This document shows positions 19,401 to 29,525 of a stretch of DNA of 64,000 nt, in pieces; the stretch's first letter is position 1, and each line of letters begins with the position of its first letter. The DNA is taken from positions 34,146,734-34,210,733 of the forward strand of contig OU862934.1 in NCBI GenBank assembly GCA_917880885.1. Reading direction: 5' to 3'. A program made the translations under genes and the position numbers. The notes below the pieces were generated by a model. The model worked only from the letters and a program-made list of their open reading frames with translations, was not told the origin of the DNA and searched no databases. The DNA is from Limnephilus marmoratus (Eukaryota; Arthropoda; Insecta; Trichoptera; Limnephilidae).

Positions 19401-19950
19401 TTAACAAATTATTTACTTCAATACTATATTGTTAATCTACAAAATAATCAATGGCCATACTTCTATTGAATTCCTAAGAAAAATTGATAAAACTACAAAG
19501 CAACAACACAAGACGAGGAAAAGAAATTAACTAAGACTCCCCTTCAGGAAAAAAAACACAGAGTCAAAAGCCATTGATGTACGGAGCATTGAAGATATTT
19601 GGAGAATTACCAGAAGAAATAAAATTGGAAGAGAGCATAAAGGCATTTAAAATTAAATTGCGAAGATATGTGATTGATTTGGTATAGATGTGTTATTTTA
19701 AATGTATGTATATATAAGGATTCTATTAGGACATAGATAAATATATACCTATTTAAAATACCGCAATAAAACAACTTTGGGGTTTCACAAATCGCAAAAT
19801 AAAGAACTAAGTTTTATTTTTGGAATTCCCTGATATTATAATTTTTTTTTGAAATTCCATGACATTTCCCTGATAATTCCAGGTTCGGTAAAATTCCCTG
19901 ATAATTCCAGGTTTTCCAGGTCTTGTGGCCACCCTGACTGACCCCCCAAT

Positions 19951-20391
19951 CAAGCATGAATAGATTAAAAAGTAGCCTCGGACCGTTACCGGGGAGGTCC
20001 ATTGACCCCTTAATCAAGCATGAATAGATAAAAAAAAATAGCCTCGGACCATTACCAGGGAGGTCCACTGACCCCCCAATCAAGCACGAATAGATAAAAA
20101 AACAGCCTCGGACCGTTACCAGGGAGGTCCACTGACCCCCACATCAAGCATGAATAGAACAAAAAATAGCCTCGGACTGTTACCGGGGAGGTCCATTGAC
20201 CCCTTAATCAAGCATGAATAGATTAAAAAAATAGCCTCGGACCATTACCGGGGAGGTCCACTGACCCTCCAATCAAGCACGAATAGATAAAAAACAGCCT
20301 CGGACCGTTACCAGGGAGGTCCACTGACCCCCACATCAAGCATGAATAGAATAAAAAATTGCCTCGGACCGTTACCGGGGAGGTCCACTGA
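19951..20391 (+). repeat. Tandem array of R2 5'-UTR units, right block (7 units, higher-order)
   Basis: Units start at 19951, 20014, 20081, 20144, 20209, 20274 and 20337. Unit types alternate: TTAATCAAGC, CAATCAAGCACG and ACATCAAGC repeat in that order twice (20014-20208 and 20209-20391). This shows that a three-unit block of about 194 bp was duplicated as a whole. Confidence 0.88.
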
Positions 20392-20397
20392 CCTAGG

Positions 20398-20886
20398 TGA
20401 TTACAAAGAAAAGGGAAGGACCACAACCGGAGAATATTATGCAACGATACAAGAGAAATTAAAAGAGGCCATCAAAGAAAAACGTCGAGGAAAATTGACC
20501 GAGGGCGTGTTGCTCTTACAAGACAACGCGCCGGTTCACAAGAGCAGAGTTGCAATGGCTGCTCTGCACAAGCATGGCTTCGAAACACTAGTCCACCCAC
20601 CCTACAGTCCAGATCTGCCCCCAAGTGATTTTTATTTGTTCCCAATTTAAAAAAAGACTTAAGGAGAAGGAAATTTTCCGACAACAATGAGGTTAAGGAG
20701 GCAATTTTGGCTCATTTTGAGGCAAAAGATAAAAAATATTTTTACGATGGTTTAGAAAAATTAATTCATAGATCTAATAAATGTATTCAGCTTAAGGGTG
20801 ATTATATTGAAAAGGAAAAATAGATTTATTGTTTCATTTTATTTAAAACCCTTTCATTCCACAAACTTTTGGACCTCCCCTCGTAT
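20398..20886 (+). pseudogene. Mariner transposase C-terminal fragment with one inverted-repeat end
   Basis: It encodes LLLQDNAPVHKSRVAMAA and HPPYSPDLPPSDFYLFP, the second and third catalytic aspartates with the D34D spacing of mariner transposases. The frame then shifts and continues NEVKEAILAHFEAKDKKYF-like. It ends near ACAAACTTTTGGACCTCCCC at a TA, the expected right inverted repeat. The first half of the gene is missing. It abuts the R2 array directly. Confidence 0.75.
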
Positions 20887-20889
20887 CTC

Positions 20890-21104
20890 TAACTACTCTT
20901 TTACTTAAACATTCGATTTGGACCCCAGCCTTTTCCCACTATTTGAGATGATAGTTGATTGCTCTGATTTATGGTTTCTGACAAGAAGATATGTCACACC
21001 GGGTCCCCTATCACCCGCGGGGATGTATGGAAAGTAAAATTGTTTCAAATTGTTGTTTAAACGTTTTGCGAAATTTTGTTTGGCCTAAATAAGTAAAATC
21101 ATTC
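20890..21104 (+). mobile_element. R2 3'-UTR fragment
   Basis: TTTTGCGAAATTTTGTTTGG followed by CCTAAATAA matches the conserved R2 3'-UTR block seen at 48213-48232 and, on the minus strand, near 14375-14400. No coding sequence is attached. A family-B R2 5' region follows at once. Confidence 0.55.
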
Positions 21105-21363
21105 GAAACGACTCGGCTGTGACACCAGCACACAGTAAAATAAAGAGCTGCCTTGTATAACTAGGTCAAGGTGTCCCCAAGGCAAAAGTGATAAGCCAAA
21201 AGCCCTAATAGCGTCACCGGAGCCAAGGCCGAGCAACTCCCTCGTTGGGGGGACATTAAGAACTGTTGCAGGTTATTGGGGGTGCGGGCATTGCCAAACG
21301 TCTGCATGTCCCCCAAAATAAAGTACAAATATGAATAGCTATAACCAAGCCTAGGACCACTTT

Positions 21364-22614
21364 ATGGGGGACTCCGAAGAGTCCCCCGCGTGTTTGTACA
21401 TGGACACAAAGGGGGATTCACAAAGATCCAACCCGGCGACCGACCCTGAATCTGGAGAAGTAGAAGTAACTGGTGTGAGATGTAAGGAGTGCGACCGAGT
21501 ATTTCCGACGAGCAGAGGAGTTGGGCCACATATGAGGCTCATACACCCCGTCGCTTACAACGCGGCGACCTTCGTGGAGCGAACTAAAAAGCGCTACACG
21601 GAGGAAGAGTTGGGAATTTGGGCAAATGAAGAAGCCCAATTGATTGTGACAGGCTTTGGTGGAAATTTTGGCACCGAGATGGCGCGACTACAACCGGACC
21701 TAGGTAGGACGGTCGACACTGTCAAGAAATTAAGGCAACCACCTAAATTTAAAGACGACGTAGCCCGCATCGTCCGCGAAATGAAATCTACGCCGGTAGT
21801 CCGAGTCGAAACCCAAGTCGATAGCCTCAATACCGCGTCCACTACGAGAAGACCCTGTCGAACAACGACCGACGAGCGGGAACTCAGGACATGGGCTCGG
21901 GCCGAAACACTTGTTTCCCAAAGGGGTGGTACCCCTCGGATAAATCTGATGTTATTGCAGATGGTCCCGCGGTATGCACGCACGGTTCAAGATCTAAAAA
22001 GGATACAATTGAGCGTCGCATACAAGAGAATCCTCGAAGAGGTTCTCGCGGGCGGAAATGAGACCATGGCAGAGATTGAGGTTGAAGAGGAGGCTACACC
22101 GCCACCGACTAATTGCGACATGACGGGCATCCGCATGCAGTTAGAACGCCTGTGTGGTGAACTAGCTAAGCATGACAGATACAAATGCGATGAGCTAAGG
22201 GACATCGTCACCTTAGCCCTAGCCGGAGAGGACGTAGAGCCACGCTTAACAGCCTGGCTGGCCGACGTATTTCCAGCTTGCGCTCGCCGTGTTGCAAACT
22301 GCACTGTTAACCACGAGATTGACGACAAGGTGAGTAGAAGAAAGAGGAGAAAACTAGAGAGAAGAAGGAAATACCGTCGGGCTCAGGCCCGATGGCTAAA
22401 AGACCCGGGCTCTATCGCGAGGGAAATCCTTAGCGGGAAGGAAAATGCTTCCCAAGACATGCCAGACTTGGAAGCCTTCGTTGAGGCATGGGAGCCGTTA
22501 ATCGGTCAACCCAGCCAGCCATTCAATGAAAAGTCTAGGTTACCCCCAGCCCGAGATGACCTTCGCGCTCTCATGGAGCGACCGATAACCTTTGATGAGG
22601 CGTATGATGCGTGA
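21364..22614 (+). pseudogene. R2 protein N-terminal half, family B (zinc finger and basic region)
   Basis: A 416-residue frame. The C2H2 finger at residues 40-61 (C-x2-C-x12-H-x4-H, starting CKECDRVFPTSRG) is followed by Myb-like segments with tryptophans (YTEEELGIWANEEAQLI and ELRTWARAETLVSQRG). A basic block then ends RAQARWLKDPGSIAREILSG. In R2 the finger and Myb region bind the 28S target. The frame ends at a TGA in AYDA*VKVSSAAG where other copies read through, so one nonsense change separates it from the RT. The ATG at 21364 overlaps a strong hairpin. A single finger points to the R2-D type. Confidence 0.85.
21366..21387 (+). promoter_or_regulatory. R2 5'-UTR hairpin, family B
   Basis: GGGGGACTC-CGAA-GAGTCCCCC, nine pairs with a CGAA loop, at the putative start codon. 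Equivalent hairpins with different paired bases occur at 34311, 45102 and 37650. Confidence 0.7.
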
Positions 22615-22965
22615 GTCAAAGTATCTTCAGCCGCGGGTCCTGACGGAATTACCGTGAGGCAATGGGGGAAAATCCCCTGTTGCGTCATCCTATCTCTTCT
22701 TAACCTCATTCCCTTTACGGGACATCCCCCAACGGTCTTAACCACCGATGGAGAAAGGAGAAACTAGCCCAAGGGCTCTGGATTACCGTCCTATAACCTC
22801 CTACTATTAATCGGTAAACCTCCCAAATGTCTGACCAGTGCTCGGACGGTGTTTTTGGCTAAAACCAATGAACCGAGCCCGAACCCTGTGGAATATAAAC
22901 CCATAACAATACAATCGATCATACTTAGACATTTCCATAAAGTGCTGGCAAGAAGCCTTATATTA

Positions 22966-23941
22966 TGTAACATATCTATTTCGCGAGTAGGTACTGCTTA
23001 AAGCAGGTACTGTTTATTGTCTATTAATTTTTTATTTTTTATTTAACTTTGTTGGTTGGCGAAACTGCAACGACACCGGAAACGGGCGTTCGGGGGAAAG
23101 ATGGCGGAGGACATAACGTAGATTTTGTGTGCGGGAGGAGATTTTCAGGGCGATTGGGATTATGGTGGGTGTTACAAAGGCGATGTAGCCTAAAAAGTTC
23201 GTTTATACACGTCACGTGAGTGTGTGACAACTCTAATGGCCCTGTAGCCGATTTATTTTGTTGAATCCCTCGCCGGATGCCGCGAGATAATGTTGTCCGC
23301 GTGCTGATGTTTTTGACACCAAATTCAACGGGTGATCAACTGCCCGCTAGGATTCTTGCCTGGTGAATCCTTTGGCCGATGAGGTTCCTTCATGCCGCTT
23401 GATGGGTGAGGACCTTCCGTGCTCTTTTTGTTGGGTGAATTCCCTTTACTGATGAAGCGGCTCCTAGCCTTTGTTGTACCTTTGGGCCGGTGAGATTCCC
23501 CATGCCGCCTGATGGATGGAGGCTCAACCGAGCTTTTTGTGTTGGGAGGACTCCCTTTAACCAAACGCCCCATGACGTGTGGAACGGCGTTTTGGGGTTT
23601 GCTGTTGACGATCGCTGTTGAGGATTGCTCTACACGACTGGAAGAGAGTCACGACGACGAGACGTACGCGCTTCTGATAGCCAACCGTAATTTTAACATA
23701 ACTCTCTCTCTCCAAATCTGATAGATGCCAAAGGTATTTGTGTTTCTTTTTTTTACATTTCTTTGATGTCATTTGCAAAGTGCAATAAAGCCGTATTTTT
23801 TCATTTCACTAGAAAATACTTTCATTTATTTATATGCATGATCTCTGATCCCTATTTCCACCATCCTGAGATGGAAGTTCTTTATGCTCTGGGAGGCTGT
23901 CGGATGACAAAGGTGGGTAACCTACATTACTTGGTATTACA
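22966..23941 (+). repeat. 5' LTR
   Basis: It starts TGTAACATATC and ends TTGGTATTACA. It matches 27884-28859 at a fixed offset of 4918 nt. The small open frames inside occur in all three LTR copies and are not separate genes. Confidence 0.9.
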
Positions 23942-23959
23942 TTTGCGCCCAACGAAAGA
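23942..23959 (+). promoter_or_regulatory. Candidate primer-binding site
   Basis: TTTGCGCCCAACG directly after the 5' LTR resembles the GGCGCCCAACG-type sites complementary to tRNA 3' ends in insect LTR elements. The tRNA is not identified. Confidence 0.45.
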
Positions 23960-24167
23960 GTTTTTTAAATATATTAAACAGGTGTTCGGAAGGGTATTTA
24001 TAGATCATGCATATATCTATAAGAATAGTCTTATTTAATGTTATATAATTTGTCTGCTTTTTACGATGTCATTTTACAACTCATCAGTGTGTGGGTAGTA
24101 AGTTAGTTATTTGCAATTATGCATTTGAACTTGTTGATTACCAAAGTTTGACGTTTAGTTATATCTA

Positions 24168-24546
24168 TTGCCATATATAAAAAAAAATGTGTGTGATAAT
24201 GGTAAACAATTTGTTTCAAAAGAGTTTAAACAATTGTTGGCCGATTATAACGTTCCTATGCCTTTTTATAACGCCTATTACACCCCGCAAAATAATGTAG
24301 TGGAGCGTTATAACCAAACTATCGGGACTGCCTTGTCTATCTTGACCGAGTCTGACCATCGTAATTGGTCCAGATTTCTGCCTCAGATTCAGTCAGCCTT
24401 GAATAATACTGTTAATTTTGCAACAGGTTTCACGCCTTTTTTCCTTATGCACGGCAGGGAACAAATTATTGATGGCAATTTACACAAAATTAATGTTTCT
24501 TCTAGTGTCGTGGACATACCTTTGGATCAGTCTAGAGCCGAATTAA
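24168..24546 (+). pseudogene. Integrase catalytic core fragment (Gypsy-type)
   Basis: It encodes CDNGKQFVSKEFKQLLADYN, the second catalytic Asp with its D-N-G-x-x-F context, then YTPQNNVVERYNQTIGTAL, which holds the catalytic Glu (N-x-V-E-R). The enzyme inserts the cDNA into the genome. The frame is cut by the inverted LTR, exactly at the LTR terminus, after SRAEL. The 5' part of pol is absent. Confidence 0.85.
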
Positions 24547-25427
24547 TGTAATACCAAGTAATGTAGGTTACCCACCTTTGTCATCCGACAGCCTCCCAGA
24601 GCATAAAGAACTTCCATCTCAGGATGGTGGAAATAGGGATCAGAGATCATGCATATAAATAAATGAAAGTATTTTCTAGTGAAATGAAAAAATACGGCTT
24701 TATTGCACTTTGCAAATGACATCAAAGAAATGTAAAAAAAAGAAACACAAATACCTTTGGCATCTATCAGATTTGGAGAGAGAGAGTTATGTTAAAATTA
24801 CGGTTGGCTATCAGAAGCGCGTACGTCTCGTCGTCGTGACTCTCTTCCAGTCGTGTAGAGCAATCCTCAACAGCGATCGTCAACAGCAAACCCCAAAACG
24901 CCGTTCCACACGTCATGGGGCGTTTGGTTAAAGGGAGTCCTCCCAACACAAAAAGCTCGGTTGAGCCTCCATCCATCAGGCGGCATGGGGAATCTCACCG
25001 GCCCAAAGGTACAACAAAGGCTAGGAGCCGCTTCATCAGTAAAGGGAATTCACCCAACAAAAAGAGCACGGAAGGTCCTCACCCATCAAGCGGCATGAAG
25101 GAACCTCATCGGCCAAAGGATTCACCAGGCAAGAATCCTAGCGGGCAGTTGATCACCCGTTGAATTTGGTGTCAAAAACATCAGCACGCGGACAACATTA
25201 TCTCGCGGCATCCGGCGAGGGATTCAACAAAATAAATCGGCTACAGGGCCATTAGAGTTGTCACACACTCACGTGACGTGTATAAACGAACTTTTTAGGC
25301 TACATCGCCTTTGTAACACCCACCATAATCCCAATCGCCCCGAAAATCTCCTCCCGCACACAAAATCTACGTTATGTCCTCCGCCATCTTTCCCCCGAAC
25401 GCCCGTTTCCGGTGTCGTTGCAGTTTC
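24547..25427 (-). repeat. Third LTR copy, inverted and truncated
   Basis: It starts precisely at the LTR terminus (TGTAATACCAAG, the reverse complement of CTTGGTATTACA) and matches the direct LTRs through GGTGTCGTTGCAGTTTC, lacking the last about 95 bp. It is joined directly to integrase coding DNA on both sides. Confidence 0.9.
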
Positions 25428-25798
25428 ATAAAAATAACTTATCTTCTGGTGTCGTAGACACTACGTTGCAGCAATCTAGGGACGAATTTGCTAAGAAGTT
25501 GGAAGACTTAGTTCCAATTTATGAACAAGTTTCAAATGCTTTGTTACAAGCTTTTAAGAAAAATGCCCAACACTACAATTTACGCCGTAAGACGGTTAAT
25601 TATGAAGTAGGCGATGTCGTTTGGAGGAAGAATTTCGTTCAATCCAGTGGACCGAATTATTTCTCTCACAAATTGGCCCCTAGATTCGTTCGCAATGTTA
25701 TTAAAGGTAAAGTCTCTAATTTGGTCTATACTCTAGCTGATATGAACGGTAAAATTGTAGGAAATTTTCATGTAAAGGATATTGTTCGCATGGATTAA
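25428..25798 (+). pseudogene. Integrase C-terminal domain (Gypsy-type), from a diverged copy
   Basis: It starts LSSGVVDTTLQQSRDE, which repeats in diverged form the SSSVVDIPLDQSRAE residues just before the inverted LTR. It then reads AQHYNLRRKTVNYEVGDVVW, the G-D-x-V-W entry to the SH3-like C-terminal domain, and ends NFHVKDIVRMD and stop. The repeated, non-identical overlap shows that the two halves come from different element copies. Confidence 0.8.
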
Positions 25799-27867
25799 AT
25801 ATTTCTTACTCTTTATATATAGATGAAACCAACGTGATTGCATGCGGGACTACCAACCCTGCATGCTGTTCCATTTGTTTCGTCAGTGGTTTTTCTGGTC
25901 ACTTGCTTTTGAGGTTTGGTACCCTCAAGAGGTTTTGTCTAGAATTTTCACGAAATTTCCTCAATCTTGCTTCCTCAATTTAATTTTTTTTTCTTTAAAT
26001 TCTTCGGAATTTTTTTTTCTATAGGAGACGTCGTTTACAATGAATGTCGTTTCCTCTGATCCGTGTGATCAGTGGCGCCCAATATTTTGTCTAAGTCATA
26101 TTTTGTAATTGACTTAGTCTTTGACGAGTTTTTTTTATTTAAACTCTAAATAATTTTTTTGTATGAAATGAGTTGTTTCGCCTTCCTTATAGGCTACAAT
26201 TATACTTACACACTGATGCGTTCGTAAAACAATAGGTTATGTTGTACTGTTTTAGCGTTTAAGTCTGAATCCTTCTTTTCAAGTTCGTTGGAATTTTCTC
26301 CCGAATAATGACTTTCCAAGCACTTGGAAAGAATGATTCAAAACTTCTGTTTATGAGAGATTTGAGCGACTTTCTTATGTACAGATTGTTAAAATTTCAA
26401 CAATTAGTGATTAAGTAAAGTTTTTCTTAAATATACCATAGCTATGTTAAATAGATTAAGTCTGGTATAACTTTCCTTAAAGTCAGTTAGTTAAGTTTGT
26501 TAAGAATATTTGTTAAGAATTTTTTTTTCTTGTCACAAACAAAGGTGGTACTGCTCTGGCATACCTACCCATTAAAGTAACTCATATTTGAAGTTTATCA
26601 CCTTACCTCTAATACAGGAAAGTGTGTTTTGTCTTTAGTTCTAAGTTAACATTAAGCATTTACATATATAGGTCTCTCACTGCTTAAACCAGTGTTGTAC
26701 TGTTAATTTTGTCTACTAGTGTCGTTCATTTGGATATTGTTCGATCACACCTTATCTAGTGTCGATTATCTAATAAGTATATTCGATCACCAAAATATCA
26801 TTGTTTGTTCAAGAAATTTATGACTTTTCACTTACTTGATGTATTAAGTGTTATTTTTTGAAGAAATGCCACCTGAGTTTATCTTCAGTCTTTTCTTGCA
26901 CAAGCAACGTCCTCTGAGGATGGTTTATAATAGTTACATCTTGTATTTTTGTATAAAATCAAGAGTACTTTTTGAGGTTCACTTTTTTAATAGCTAGGTG
27001 TTTTGTTTAATTTTAACCCCTAAGCTCTAAGCCTAACATTCTAGATCCTGTTTTGCTTCTGTGTTCCTAATGAATTTTTTCATAATTTTGATGGATAGGT
27101 AATAGAAATATGTAAACCCTAATCTAACCTCTTTTATAGATAGGTAGTGCCTCGGTATTGTAAAACCTGATCTAAACTGTTTGACAGATAGGTATGTCTT
27201 TACATATAAACCCTACTCTGACCACTTTGTAATTGACAGTTTTTTATAAAACTTGTTATACGATGGACAAGTAATAATTGTATTATACTTGATCTGATTT
27301 TTTTTGACAGATAGGTATGTCTTTACATATAAACCCTACTCTGACCACTTTGTAATTGACAGTTTTTTATAAAAATTGAATGAGTTAATTCTGTATATTT
27401 GTTTATACCTTGGTCTAGTTTTAGTTGATAATTTAAGACGCGTTGAGTATAATATCTGTGACGTAACTTTTTTCAAATATCACTTTTGATTAGAATATAA
27501 GGATAGAGAGAGAGAGTTATTTTTTTTATGTTAATAATAACTAAGTGTTGCTTTTTTCTATAAATGAAAGTGGGAGCTTGAATTCTCCATACTCACTAGT
27601 GTTTTCTTGAGAGATTGTCTCTCGTCATGTGAGTAACGTGTTGGTAATCTTACAAGCGAGCTTGTAAAAGTGGAGGTATTACCTCATTTTCTATGTTTTT
27701 TTTTTTTTTGTACACCATTCTGTGAATGGGTTTGCTACTTTAATATGTTTTACGTTTATGTTTTCTGATACTATGTTGTGTTATTTTTCTTTAACAGATG
27801 TGGAAAGAGAGAGTCGTGTTGGGCGGTGTCCTAATAATTTTACTTCACTTCGCGGCGTAAAATTTTC
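25799..27867 (+). other. Non-coding 3' region of the Gypsy element
   Basis: About 2 kb without a credible protein. A 71-bp block (GACAGATAGGTATGTCTTTA... to AGTTTTTTATAAAA) occurs twice, at about 27180-27252 and 27307-27379, a period of about 127 bp. No env-like frame was seen. Confidence 0.6.
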
Positions 27868-27883
27868 GGGGGTTGCGGGGAAA
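27868..27883 (+). promoter_or_regulatory. Candidate polypurine tract
   Basis: GGGGGTTGCGGGGAAA lies immediately before the 3' LTR, where plus-strand priming is expected. It is interrupted by TT and C. Confidence 0.5.
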
Positions 27884-28859
27884 TGTAACATATCTATTTC
27901 GCGAGTAGGTACTGCTTAAAGCAGGTACTGTTTATTGTCTATTAATTTTTTATTTTTTATTTAACTTTGTTGGTTGGCGAAACTGCAACGACACCGGAAA
28001 CGGGCGTTCGGGGGAAAGATGGCGGAGGACATAACGTAGATTTTGTGTGCGGGAGGAGATTTTCGGGGCGATTGGGATTATGGTGGGTGTTACAAAGGCG
28101 ATGTAGCCTAAAAAGTTCGTTTATACACGTCACGTGAGTGTGTGACAACTCTAATGGCCCTGTAGCCGATTTATTTTGTTGAATCCCTCGCCGGATGCCG
28201 CGAGATAATGTTGTCCGCGTGCTGATGTTTTTGACACCAAATTCAACGGGTGATCAACTGCCCGCTAGGATTCTTGCCTGGTGAATCCTTTGGCCGATGA
28301 GGTTCCTTCATGCCGCTTGATGGGTGAGGACCTTCCGTGCTCTTTTTGTTGGGTGAATTCCCTTTACTGATGAAGCGGCTCCTAGCCTTTGTTGTACCTT
28401 TGGGCCGGTGAGATTCCCCATGCCGCCTGATGGATGGAGGCTCAACCGAGCTTTTTGTGTTGGGAGGACTCCCTTTAACCAAACGCCCCATGACGTGTGG
28501 AACGGCGTTTTGGGGTTTGCTGTTGACGATCGCTGTTGAGGATTGCTCTACACGACTGGAAGAGAGTCACGACGACGAGACGTACGCGCTTCTGATAGCC
28601 AACCGTAATTTTAACATAACTCTCTCTCTCCAAATCTGATAGATGCCAAAGGTATTTGTGTTTCTTTTTTTTACATTTCTTTGATGTCATTTGCAAAGTG
28701 CAATAAAGCCGTATTTTTTCATTTCACTAGAAAATACTTTCATTTATTTATATGCATGATCTCTGATCCCTATTTCCACCATCCTGAGATGGAAGTTCTT
28801 TATGCTCTGGGAGGCTGTCGGATGACAAAGGTGGGTAACCTACATTACTTGGTATTACA
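27884..28859 (+). repeat. 3' LTR
   Basis: Nearly identical to the 5' LTR. It is followed by ATTA (28860-28863) and by R2 RT coding (MQTILWHS). Confidence 0.9.
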
Positions 28860-28863
28860 ATTA

Positions 28864-28990
28864 TGCAGACAATACTATGGCATTCCAAATGCAACACTAA
28901 AAGTCTATATATGGGGGTCCTCGTTGTGGCTAAGGCCTTTGACTCCGTCTCGCATGAGGCACTTCTGGCGGCCCTCATATAGGTCGGCTG
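28864..28990 (+). pseudogene. R2 family-B RT fragment downstream of the Gypsy element
   Basis: Continuation of copy R2-6: MQTILWHSK then VAKAFDSVSHEALLAAL with the domain A aspartate. The frame breaks about 40 residues later and jumps into R2 5'-UTR sequence (GTGAACCAAGAGTTGCACA), the P4/J4/2 part of the ribozyme of the next copy. Confidence 0.7.
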
Positions 28991-29333
28991 TCGTGAACCA
29001 AGAGTTGCACAACAATCCCGTTCGGTCTAAGCCGAGATTTTAAAAAGAATAGCAGACTCAGGGTGCGACCAAACGATCGCCTAACCTTTTTCGAGGGGTC
29101 CACTTGTCCTTCAGACAGGTGGGCCCCCCTTTTCTTGCAAAATTTAACTTAAATTATATAAACTCAACCTTTGGCAACTGTCCTTGTCCTTCAAAATTCT
29201 GTCTACTGGCATACTAACTTAATATAATCTCAGCTCGAGGACCATTTGAGTAAAACTCAATGTATGAATTAAATTTATTAATATTATAAAAATAAAACAA
29301 ACACTTTGTATTTAACCACGAATTTATTAACCA

Positions 29334-29524
29334 TAATTGATTATCTATTGTACCGCTTTCAAATACTTTGTCTCTGTCTAAATATGTTCTTTCTCCCTCT
29401 GTCGCTCATTATATATACCTGATCACTCTGTCTTAATATTTAGTTATTATTATATCCTGAAGAAGCTAGGTTATAGCGAAACCGGTTGATATATAAAATA
29501 ATAAATTCGTGGTTAAATACAAAG
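29334..29524 (+). repeat. Penelope-like element, 5' pseudo-LTR
   Basis: A direct repeat of 32485-32675 with few differences (for example TATATCCTG versus TATGTCCTG). It contains the hammerhead motif. Confidence 0.88.
29444..29504 (+). ncRNA. Type I hammerhead ribozyme of the 5' pseudo-LTR
   Basis: Stem I: TTATTATTATATC (29444-29456) pairs with GATATATAAAATAATAA (29488-29504) around a small internal loop. Core CTGAAGA is at 29457-29463. Stem II is GCTA/TAGC (29465-29468, 29474-29477) with loop GGTTA. GAA at 29478-29480 leads to stem III ACC/GGT (29481-29486) without a loop, then cleavage-site base T29487. One extra A (29464) before stem II is unusual. Very short stem III is usual in Penelope-like hammerheads. 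Confidence 0.75.
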
Positions 29525-29525
29525 A

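Larger units (their letters stand above)
17427..19936. mobile_element. 2.5-kb inverted-repeat element with 5-bp target duplication
   Basis: Perfect 14-bp ends CAGGGTGGCCACAA and TTGTGGCCACCCTG, flanked by ACTGA (17422-17426 and 19937-19941). Subterminal TTCCCTGATAATTCCAGG words occur near both ends. CAGGG ends with a short duplication suggest a hAT-related family, but this is uncertain. No transposase is visible. The interior is LINE-derived (17625-18499 and 19405-19690) plus a TTAA transposon. Confidence 0.78.
16462..20391 (+). mobile_element. R2 5' end copy R2-5: degenerate ribozyme, 5' UTR and tandem array
   Basis: It starts with GGGTCTC at the exact boundary with minus-strand R2-4. It continues with a 5' UTR homologous to that at 33733 onward (GTGAACTAAGAATTGCACA, GCCGGGATTACAAATAATAG, AAGGTCCCAGACGGC). 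Instead of entering the ORF it runs into 14 tandem units (see repeats). No coding sequence remains. It is interrupted by the 17427-19936 element. Confidence 0.75.
21105..22965 (+). mobile_element. R2 retrotransposon, family B copy R2-6
   Basis: The 5' UTR (GACTCGGCTGTGACACCAGC, shared with 37396 onward) leads to ORF 21364-22614 and decayed RT domain 0-2 (ITVRQWGKIPC, ARTVFLAKTNEPSPN, IIRHFHKVLAR-type) up to the Gypsy insertion at 22966. The RT continues at 28864 (MQTILWHSK, AKAFDSVSHEALLAAL). It is distinct from family A: a different 5' UTR and a diverged N-terminus. Confidence 0.8.
22966..28859 (+). mobile_element. Gypsy-type LTR retrotransposon, rearranged
   Basis: Direct LTRs 22966-23941 and 27884-28859 (each 976 bp, TGTAAC...TTACA) flanked by ATTA on both sides. 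A candidate primer-binding site and polypurine tract are present. Of the coding region only integrase pieces remain. A third LTR lies inverted at 24547-25427. The insertion site is RT-coding DNA of R2 family B. I noticed one clear difference between the two direct LTRs (near 23142 versus 28060), so insertion looks recent. Confidence 0.9.

Noticed and set aside
16991..20391. Regularly spaced repeats, considered as a CRISPR-like array
   Set aside because: The units are contiguous with no unique spacers, derive from an R2 5' UTR, and lie in an insect genome.
23039..23721. Several 60-80-residue open frames repeated three times (23.0-23.7, 24.6-25.2 and 28.0-28.7 kb)
   Set aside because: They are all inside the three LTR copies and occur on both strands. 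Their repetition reflects LTR identity, not genes.
28748..28978. 76-residue minus-strand frame at the 3' LTR/R2 junction
   Set aside because: It crosses the LTR terminus and is antisense to R2 RT coding (AKAFDSVSHEALLAAL), so it is a shadow.
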